DNA of 59,715 nucleotides, from contig DHER01000064.1 in the NCBI GenBank assembly GCA_002399975.1, positions 1-59,715 on the forward strand. The letters are read 5' to 3'. The notes beneath the pieces are model-generated. The model was not told where the DNA came from. It searched no databases and saw only the letters and a list, made by a program, of their open reading frames with translations. Shown here in pieces: positions 53,665 through 59,715 of this stretch. Numbering within the stretch: the stretch's first letter is position 1; every line of letters begins with the position of its first letter. Both the position numbers and the translations under genes were made by a program. This DNA comes from Firmicutes bacterium UBA4845. Its GTDB lineage: Bacteria; Bacillota; Clostridia; Tissierellales; Sedimentibacteraceae.

Positions 53665-54030
53665 ATGAGAACTTTATCTGTTAGGAAACTAGCTGAAACT
53701 ATAACAAGGCTTAGAGAGGAAAAAAACCTTACAAAAGAAGAATTAGGTAACTTAACTGGTATAAATAGAATTATGATTGGGCGGATTGAACGTGAAGACT
53801 TCATACCTTCAATTATTCAACTTGAGGAATTAGGGAATGTTCTTGGCTTCAATGTAACAGATGTGTTTGTTGAAAAAGAAGCAACGAATTCATTTATTGC
53901 ACTTAGAAGTGAAACATTAAATGATATAGAAAAAAAGGGTGTAGATAAACTCTTTAAAATGATGATTTCACTAAGACAACAAGTTATGTTAAGGAGAAAG
54001 TTTGAAAATGAATCCATCAATAATGCTTAA
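53665..54030 (+). CDS. Xre-family HTH regulator / antitoxin-like protein
   Basis: This 121-residue protein has an Xre-type helix-turn-helix ('ITRLREEKNLTKEELGNLTGINRIMIGRIEREDFIPSIIQLEELGNVLG', residues ~13-62) and a C-terminal extension rich in charged residues. It is the first gene of a tight three-gene operon with an ImmA/IrrE peptidase and a PIN-domain protein. A palindrome overlaps its promoter, so it is probably an autorepressor. In such modules the Xre protein is the antitoxin or the target of the peptidase. AAAGGAGG precedes the start. Confidence 0.88.
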   Translation: MRTLSVRKLAETITRLREEKNLTKEELGNLTGINRIMIGRIEREDFIPSIIQLEELGNVLGFNVTDVFVEKEATNSFIALRSETLNDIEKKGVDKLFKMMISLRQQVMLRRKFENESINNA

Positions 54031-54892
54031 TGAAGTTCAGGTAGAGGAAATTAGAAAACTTGCTAGTGATAAACGCCAATCTTTAAACATTGCTAGTGAA
54101 GTGCCAATAGCTAAAGATATATTTACAATATTAGAACAGTTAGATATTATATTGCTGGAATATCCCATAAATTCAGAAGGTGATAGTCCAGCTTTTTCTG
54201 CTGCAATCATGTATTCGGAAGAAAATGGCAAGGAATTTATTTTTATTGGTTTAAATACGGCTGACTATTTTGATAAACAAGTTTTTGCTATAGCGCATGA
54301 ATTATATCACTACTACAGTAAAACAGGATCTCATTTAAGTAGATTAAATGATGTTGAAAATAATCTTGTTGAGGCAAAAGCTAATCGTTTTGCAGCTGAG
54401 TTTCTATTCCCAGAAGTAGCTTTAAAAAGCATCGTTATTGAAGAATTTAAAACATCAAAATTAGAAAAAATTCCAGAGAAAACCCTTCTGAGATTTATTG
54501 TAAGGCTTCAATCTACTTGGTGGCTTCCGTATAGGCCTATAGTCAAGGGATTAAGTGAAATAGGTGCAATCTCACAAGAACAATACAATAAACTTTATGA
54601 TATAAATGAAAGAGATCTAAATAGTGAATATGGGAAAATGGGTCTTGCTTTTAATAAAGAGGTGTATAATAAACTAAATAAAAAGACTAATAAAATTGGG
54701 ACATCTGCTAAGGATATAGAAATTATCATAAGAAATTTTGAGGATAATCTGATTGATGAAGATAAATTTGCTGAAACATTAAATCTATTTGGTAAATCAC
54801 CAGATGACTTTGGATACAAGATTACAGTTTCTGATGAAGATTTAGATGAATTTGATGCTTTCTTTTCTGGAGAAGATTTTCATGAGGGTTAA
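54008..54892 (+). CDS. ImmA/IrrE-family zinc metallopeptidase
   Basis: This protein of about 294 residues has the COG2856 zinc site 'FAIAHELYHYYSK' (HExxH, near residue 97) and a downstream 'EAKANRFAAEFLFP' with the third metal ligand. The C-terminal ~120 residues form a helical extension. Start is either ATG 54008 or TTG 54002; AAGGAG lies at 53991-53996. It overlaps the Xre gene by about 23 bases and the PIN gene by 11 bases. Related ImmA proteins cleave a partner Xre repressor in response to a signal, which is the likely role here. Confidence 0.9.
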   Translation: MNPSIMLNEVQVEEIRKLASDKRQSLNIASEVPIAKDIFTILEQLDIILLEYPINSEGDSPAFSAAIMYSEENGKEFIFIGLNTADYFDKQVFAIAHELYHYYSKTGSHLSRLNDVENNLVEAKANRFAAEFLFPEVALKSIVIEEFKTSKLEKIPEKTLLRFIVRLQSTWWLPYRPIVKGLSEIGAISQEQYNKLYDINERDLNSEYGKMGLAFNKEVYNKLNKKTNKIGTSAKDIEIIIRNFEDNLIDEDKFAETLNLFGKSPDDFGYKITVSDEDLDEFDAFFSGEDFHEG

Positions 54893-55583
54893 TCTTAAGA
54901 AAGCAAACCTATCATTAGTAAGTATTTTTGAAAATCCAAATCAGATTATAACTATTGATGCAAATTTTTTAATCCCTCCTAATCGAAGCAGATATGCAAA
55001 GAAAAGTTTTAACTTTGCACTTTTTAAAAAAGTGTGGATAGAACCAATCTTTAATGAATTTCCAAAACTTGCAATTTATGAGTCTGTTTATGATGAACTT
55101 GTAGGTATGGAACTTAGGAATTATGTTGAAAATTTAAGGCAAGAAAATCCACCAAAGATTATTATTCATTTTGACTCAGAGCTTACAGAAATTGAAAGGT
55201 TCCTTAGAGATACGGTTGAAGCTAAGATTTATCCTTATACTAATTACGATCCACAGATTGATAATAAGGATGATAGAGGAGAAGTCAAGAGCCTTTCTTA
55301 TATTGCAGTAAAAGGACTTCTGTATTTTGCTGCTCATGATAATAACGCACTTCAATTAATAGAAAAAGCAGAAGAATGGTCTACAGGACTTGATAATGTT
55401 AAGGCAATTCATATGTTTGAGCTTATATACTATTTGTATTTAAAAAATAAAGAAGATAAAAAATCACTGAGAATGCTATATAAATATCAGTACTATTTAA
55501 CTGAACATGAAAAGAGGACAAACCCTGAGTGGGGAGATTTTATTAACCAAATGAATGTCCTATACCAAGATTATAGTATTTAA
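54882..55583 (+). CDS. PIN-domain protein, probable toxin-type nuclease
   Basis: This 233-residue protein starts at ATG 54882, overlapping the ImmA stop (ATGAGGGTTAA). It has the acidic residues of a PIN nuclease: 'ITIDANFLIPP' (first Asp), 'AIYESVYDELVG' (Glu), 'DDRGEVKSLSYIA' (Asp/Glu) and 'FAAHDNNALQLI' (last Asp). The set looks complete, so it should be active on RNA. DUF4411-type PIN proteins with Xre and COG2856 partners have been proposed as toxin-antitoxin modules, and this operon has the same three parts. No homology search was possible. Confidence 0.78.
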   Translation: MRVNLKKANLSLVSIFENPNQIITIDANFLIPPNRSRYAKKSFNFALFKKVWIEPIFNEFPKLAIYESVYDELVGMELRNYVENLRQENPPKIIIHFDSELTEIERFLRDTVEAKIYPYTNYDPQIDNKDDRGEVKSLSYIAVKGLLYFAAHDNNALQLIEKAEEWSTGLDNVKAIHMFELIYYLYLKNKEDKKSLRMLYKYQYYLTEHEKRTNPEWGDFINQMNVLYQDYSI

Positions 55584-55801
55584 TCAGTATTGATTTATTA
55601 TTAGAAGTAAGACTCTTTAGGATAAACACTAAATGTGCATTTGACTATATCCCAAATAAAATGGAATTTTCCATTGGTGCTATATTTAATGACACTTTAA
55701 AGCATTTGTGGGGAAATTCATGAGTTGATTATATAGTTCTTTCAAGTCCATTAAGTTTCAAAGTACAAATGAACTGTTAAGTTTTAAAGGGGTGGATAGG
55801 A

Positions 55802-55936
55802 TTGCTGCAACGAGAATGTAAAAAATGTGGAGAATTTTATAATGTAGGATTAATTAAATATATTAAAGTGCTGTGGAGAAGAAAAATGATTTTCATGTGT
55901 GAAACATGTGAAGAACTTACCGAGGCGAAAAAATGA
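55802..55936 (+). CDS. 44-residue zinc-ribbon-like protein
   Basis: This short gene starts at TTG 55802 behind AAAGGGGTGG and encodes 44 residues with two CxxC pairs: 'ECKKCGEF' (residues 5-12) and 'MCETCEEL' (33-40). The 24 residues between them are basic ('LIKYIKVLWRRKMIF'). The layout is that of a single zinc ribbon able to bind nucleic acid. It stands alone between the PIN operon and an IS21 remnant. The unusual start codon and short length keep confidence moderate. Confidence 0.5.
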   Translation: MLQRECKKCGEFYNVGLIKYIKVLWRRKMIFMCETCEELTEAKK

Positions 55937-55949
55937 AGATATAGAACAA

Positions 55950-56789
55950 TTAAATAGAAATAAATTTAATTTTAATGAATGTGTTATTGAATGTTTCGAC
56001 TACAGAATTAATACCTTTTCTCTTTCTCATTGAGTCCTTGCCATGAATGATAATGTTGTAAGAATCATGGACTATACGGTCACAGATAGCATCAGCAAGA
56101 GTTGATTCACCAATTTTGTGATACCAGCCGGCAACTTAAAACTGTGAACAGAATATTGTAGAAGATTTCTTGTATCTTGCTTCTACAATTTCAAGCAGAT
56201 CACGAGCTTCACTTTCCTTTAGCGGAAACAGTAACCATTCATCTAATATCAAAAGCTTTACTGTCTTGTACTGCTTGATAACCTTTCGATAGGTGCCTTC
56301 GCCTCTTGCGATTGCTAATTCTGAAAGCAAATCGGGTATACGTATATATTTAACAGTATAGACACTTTTAGTTATCCTTACATCAACCTTTTGCTTAATA
56401 TATTCATATGGCACAGAATAATTTTGCTTATCTATGCTTATGTGGTAGTTGTACTGGACCGTAGAAATCTTCCATGTTGCTAATTCAAATTCTCTTTTAG
56501 GAAGAGGCATTAAAAAGTGTTTTTCTTCCATGAACAGGCTCACACGGCTGCCTTCTTTCTTCTGAAATGGTTTGTGATTGAACTTTTCAAGGTTTTCTTT
56601 AATTGCTCCATTTAATTCTTTCAGGGATAAAAACTGTTGATTGCGTATTACTGCCAGAATCCATGTTGATATTATGCCTACTGAATTCTCAACAGTTGCC
56701 TTGTCCTTAGGAGCTCTTATCCTTGCAGGAATTACAGCAGTATCATAATGATGTGCCATTTCCTGATAAGCCTTGTTAATGACTGTTGA
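55950..56789 (-). pseudogene. IS21 IstA-IstB fusion remnant
   Basis: The frame begins inside an IS21 transposase (IstA): 'YQEMAHHYDTAVIPARIRAPKDKATVENS' region and 'YHISIDKQNYSVPYEYI'. Near 'VYTVKYIRIPDLLSELAIARGEG' it runs straight into the helper ATPase IstB ('VKLLILDEWLLFPL', 'IFCSQF'). A deletion has thus removed the end of istA and the first part of istB, keeping the frame. An in-frame TAA at 56136-56138 (Lys to stop) interrupts IstB, whose end ('VAGWYHKIGESTLADAICD') continues to 55950. The DDE core of IstA is missing, so the element is dead. Confidence 0.85.
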
Positions 56790-57354
56790 TCAATTTGTTC
56801 CGGAAGCCTTGCTCAATCTTGGCGGTCTTAATGCTCAACTGTTCCGGTCATACTGCTAATTTTTGTCCGGAATATTCATGGAGAGTTTTCGAGAAACTTT
56901 ATTTGTAAAATTTAAAATTTCCCGTTTCAAAGAATAGATTTTTGATGTAAAATATGACATAGGGAATCCTCCTTTATTTTGTTTAGTAGAATTTTGCTTC
57001 CCAACTTTATTTTACATCAAAAGAAAGGAAGATTCCTTATTTTTAAGCATTTTTTTAAAACTTTGGATAACTGGTTCCTCTAAAACCGAGTGGTGTGGAT
57101 AAATCTACGGAAACTCAAGATACTACTGTATTGACTAAAGCAGTATAAAACCTTATAATATATTTAGTGTATAGCATAATATAAGTTAGTTCAAAGCGTA
57201 TTTGAAACGAAGATCCATTAAATTCATCGGTACAGTATAAAAGTGATACATATTTCTTAAGTAGTGGAACTACTTAAGTTTTTATGGTTACAATATATTA
57301 ATATTTATATAATCTAATATGGTAATTTTATTACTAACATGGAGGAAAATTTAC
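56790..57354. mobile_element. Insertion-element end debris
   Basis: This stretch has no gene. 56796-56870 has three copies of a TGTTCCGG/TTGTCCGG-like motif, which fit the repeated end sequences of an IS21 element. 56941-57039 has interlocked inverted repeats: TTTGATGTAAAAT (56941-56953) against ATTTTACATCAAA (57009-57021), and AGGGAATCCTCCTTT (56961-56975) against 57024-57039. These look like the ends of a lost insertion sequence. The promoter of the next gene should lie after 57100. Confidence 0.45.
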
Positions 57355-58913
57355 ATGAAACATTTGAAGAAATTTTTGTCAGTAATAATGGTAATTGCAT
57401 TGGTTTTATCAGTATTGTTATTGCCGGGATGTTCTAATCCCGAGGAAGACTTAGAAAATGGTGATAATGTTGCTGAGGATCAAGCACCGGGATCTGATAA
57501 AAATGGAGAAACAGAAACTATTAGTACCCAGGTAGTTGTAGTTGGTTCGGGAGCTACAGGATTATCCGCATCCATAGAGGCAAGACAGCAAGGCCTGGAT
57601 GTAATAATGCTGGAGAAAAATGCTTTCACAGGAGGAACAACCAATACGGCAGAAGGCTACGGCGGTTTAAACAGTAATTATGCTGAAAAACAGGGAATTC
57701 ATTATGATGTAAGAGAAGTATTCTTCGCAGCACAGGAGTTCCATCACTGGGCAACTGATCAGGACTGTATGAGAACTCGGGAGAAGGTGCAAACTGGCTG
57801 GAATCCTTAGGAGTTGAATTTGAGGTATTAGCACCCAATGGAAATAACAAATATAACACATGGCACATATATAAGGGTACCGGTGCTCAATTTGTAAAAA
57901 CCCTGACCAATAAGGCTGAAGAATCAGGCGTACAAATAATGCTTAATACTACAGGCAATGAATTAATTATGAAAGACGGCAAGGCTGCAGGTATAAAAGC
58001 AACAAAAAATGACGGCGGTAATTTAATTATCAATGCACCTGTAGTAATATTAGCCACAGGCGGATATGCCGGGAGTCCGGAAATGATTGAAAAATATGCT
58101 AAAATGGACGCAGATGATGTTTATGACACAGGTATTGCAGGCAGAACCGGAGACGGAATAAATATGGCCCTGGCAGTGGGAGCATCAGACCGAAGGCTTA
58201 ACGGCTCACTCATGAATTTCGGATCAGCCATGAAACCTTATGGCGTATACGAGCCTGTTAACCTATTAGGTTGGCTGCCTGTTCTGAAGGTTAACGAACA
58301 TGGCAACAGATTTGTTGACGAATCCCTGATGAATGAGGACTGGGGAACTAACGGCAATGCCCAGAGACAACAGGGAACCATATATATGATAATGTCAAAA
58401 CAGAATTTAGATAATTTTGCAGAAAACGGACTGCCGGGCTTTGGTGGTGAAACACCAGATTTTTACGGAGAAATAGAAGGAGCATTAAAGGATCATCCTG
58501 ATTATGTATTTGTTGCTGATTCAATTGATGATCTGGCAGAAAAAACTAACATTGACAAGGAACAGCTTAAAGCCACTATCGAAAGATACAACGGTTTTGC
58601 AAAGACAGGTATAGATCTGGATTATGGAAAGGATGCAGAATTCCTGTATCCGGTTGAAGAAGGACCATACTATGCATTAAGATTTGAATTAGGCATATTT
58701 GCCACAACTGACGGTTTAGTTGTTACCCCTGATGCCCAGGTTGTAGATAAGGAAGGAAATATAATTCCCGGACTTTATGCAGGCGGCAGCGATGCAGGAG
58801 GATTAAACGGCGAAACCTACGAAGTAAGTATTGTACCCGGCGCACAACAGGCGTGGGCAGTTAATTCAGGACGCTTCGCAGTACAGGATGCCGTAAAATA
58901 TTTAAATAAATAA
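57355..58913 (+). pseudogene. FAD-dependent fumarate reductase-like lipoprotein, frameshifted
   Basis: This exported flavoprotein of the fumarate reductase/urocanate reductase family has about 519 codons in two frames. It has a lipoprotein signal with lipobox 'LLLPGC' (Cys near residue 23), then the FAD-binding 'VVVVGSGATGLSASIEARQQG' pattern and 'FTGGTTNTAEGYGGLN'. The second frame carries 'ENSGEGANWLESLGVEFE', 'GRTGDGINMALAVGA' and 'GLYAGGSDAGGLNGETYE', the C-terminal FAD site. Restoring one G near 57759-57763 (CAGGAC to CAGGGAC) joins the frames. Start ATG 57355 follows GGAGG. The acceptor could be fumarate or urocanate; the latter would be notable given the hut operon here, but is unproven. 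Confidence 0.85.
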
Positions 58914-58981
58914 AACTATTAGATAATTTTTAATAAAGCAACTCTTTTTCACTTACAAATCAAATAGGAAGTTTTTAATAT

Positions 58982-59020
58982 AAACATGAGCAGACATTGA
59001 AGGCAGTCTGCCCATGTTTT
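58982..59020 (+). terminator. Terminator after the flavoprotein gene
   Basis: The stem AAACATGAGCAGAC/GTCTGCCCATGTTT (one mismatch) ends in T-rich sequence. Confidence 0.85.
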
Positions 59021-59021
59021 G

Positions 59022-59114
59022 TTATAGCCTGCGTATTAGCTGCCAGCACCATATTACAAACTCTCGTCCAAGCCCGCTGGATGCTCCTGTCACAACAGCT
59101 ATATTCGTAAGTAT
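59022..59114 (-). pseudogene. Short-chain dehydrogenase N-terminal stub
   Basis: The minus-strand frame reads 'LTNIAVVTGASSGLGREFV' and stops soon after. This is the cofactor-binding start of a short-chain dehydrogenase (TGASSGLG). Only about 20 family residues remain, there is no good start codon, and the rest is lost next to the flavoprotein terminator. Confidence 0.6.
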
Positions 59115-59155
59115 CCCCTCTTACATTTTTATTTATATGAATTACTTTGAAACTA

Positions 59156-59623
59156 CTATTCCTCTGCATTTATAAGACACTTCAATTCTCCGTATCCTTC
59201 TTTATCCATTTCTGAAAAAGGTATGAATTTAAGCGAGGCGCTGTTGATGCAGTATCTTAAGCCTCCCTTTTCAGAAGGACCGTCATTGAATACGTGTCCT
59301 AAGTGGGAATCTCCGTCTTTGCTTCTCACCTCTGTTCTTTCCATACCATGAGTTGTATCTCTTTTATAGATTATTCTGTCCTTGCCGATAGGTTTTGTAA
59401 AGCTTGGCCAGCCACATCCGGATTCGTATTTATCGGATGAAACAAACAATGGCTCGCCGGTTACTATGTCAACGTAGATACCTTTTTCCATGTTATTCCA
59501 ATATTTATTTTGAAACGGAGACTCGGTGTCATTCTGCTGAGTTACCCTGTACTGAATATCTGTTAATTTTTTTCTTATTTCGCTTTCAGATCCCTTAGTG
59601 TATTTCGCTTTTTTGTCTTCCAT
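59156..59623 (-). CDS. msrB: Peptide methionine (R)-S-oxide reductase MsrB
   Basis: This 155-residue enzyme reduces the R form of methionine sulfoxide in proteins. It has 'YRVTQQNDTESPFQNKYW', 'GEPLFVSSDKYESGCGWPSF', 'VRSKDGDSHLGHVFNDGP' and the catalytic Cys in 'LRYCINSASLKFIP' near residue 126. The two CxxC zinc pairs of other MsrB enzymes are missing, so it is the zinc-free form. AGGAGG precedes the ATG. In an anaerobe it serves oxidative stress defence. Confidence 0.96.
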   Translation of the reverse strand: MEDKKAKYTKGSESEIRKKLTDIQYRVTQQNDTESPFQNKYWNNMEKGIYVDIVTGEPLFVSSDKYESGCGWPSFTKPIGKDRIIYKRDTTHGMERTEVRSKDGDSHLGHVFNDGPSEKGGLRYCINSASLKFIPFSEMDKEGYGELKCLINAEE

Positions 59624-59679
59624 GTATTCCTCCTATATGTATATTATAATATTAGTTTACCATTACTTAGAAAATTTAA

Positions 59680-59699
59680 ACCGGCATATTTCAGCCGGT
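59680..59699 (-). terminator. Probable terminator of an off-window minus-strand gene
   Basis: The stem ACCGGC/GCCGGT has an eight-base loop, and T-rich sequence follows on the minus strand only. Confidence 0.55.
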
Positions 59700-59715
59700 C
59701 CAAAAATGAAAGGAG

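Noticed and set aside
53520..53804. Minus-strand 94-codon frame over the Xre promoter
   Set aside because: It is antisense to the promoter and the Xre gene and has the hydrophobic, Ile-Tyr-rich composition of reversed AT-rich coding DNA.
1..59715. CRISPR array
   Set aside because: I saw no regularly spaced repeats of 25-40 bases anywhere; the only long repeat is the T-box duplication.

Overview
The window looks like chromosomal DNA of a low-GC, anaerobic Gram-positive bacterium of the Clostridia/Tissierellia type. I infer this from AT-rich codon use, T-box leaders, strong AGGAGG ribosome binding sites, a long anaerobe-type urocanate hydratase, CsaB/TagA cell-wall genes, a split transketolase and a corrinoid methyltransferase cluster. 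A Sedimentibacter-like organism is a guess, not a result.

Layout. 1-4580: two tandem, nearly identical T-box leaders control a polar amino acid ABC transporter (binding protein, permease, ATPase). An IS110-family element has landed between permease and ATPase. 4774-8393: a frameshifted glutamate symporter (GltS) followed by a GlnK/GlnL-type two-component system. 8567-10393: FtsH. 10402-18149: a SARP/BTAD-TPR regulator divergent from a histidine-degradation operon (hutU, ftcD, hutI, fchA) and a LysR regulator; hutH is absent. 18216-22974: a 35-residue membrane peptide missing from standard ORF calls, polA, coaE and two unknown exported or membrane proteins. 23233-28091: a methyltransferase, a DUF5693-type membrane protein, CsaB and a TagA-type glycosyltransferase, a cell-surface polymer cluster. 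28113-33607: transaldolase, split transketolase, CarD, a PIN-TRAM membrane protein and a DUF421/DUF4363 pair.

33740-41007 is the most unusual part. A promoter whose spacer is filled by a palindrome drives a 1622-residue protein that joins HD hydrolase, helical repeat, NadD-like nucleotidyltransferase, GNAT-like and phosphoribosyltransferase-like parts. It is followed directly by a lactate/malate dehydrogenase-fold protein and a flavodoxin-fold protein. I know of no described function for this trio.

41206-46484: tRNA-Pro(GGG), a DUF1292 protein, a Tritrichomonas-type IMP dehydrogenase, a DUF1638 protein, PadR/DUF1700 remnants, cyclophilin and a ZIP transporter. 46584-52104 (minus strand): a corrinoid methyl-transfer system with three UroD-fold methyltransferases, a frameshifted corrinoid protein and its reductive activator. 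52500-59114 is an accessory, decaying region: gene fragments, a DUF3139/serine-recombinase deletion junction, an intact Xre-ImmA-PIN operon that looks like a toxin-antitoxin or stress module, a 44-residue zinc ribbon, a fused IS21 remnant, a frameshifted FAD lipoprotein and a dehydrogenase stub. msrB closes the window.

Four genes (IS110 transposase, gltS, corrinoid protein, FAD lipoprotein) are each broken by a small indel at a short base run. This points either to a shared type of sequencing or assembly error or to recent decay of accessory functions.
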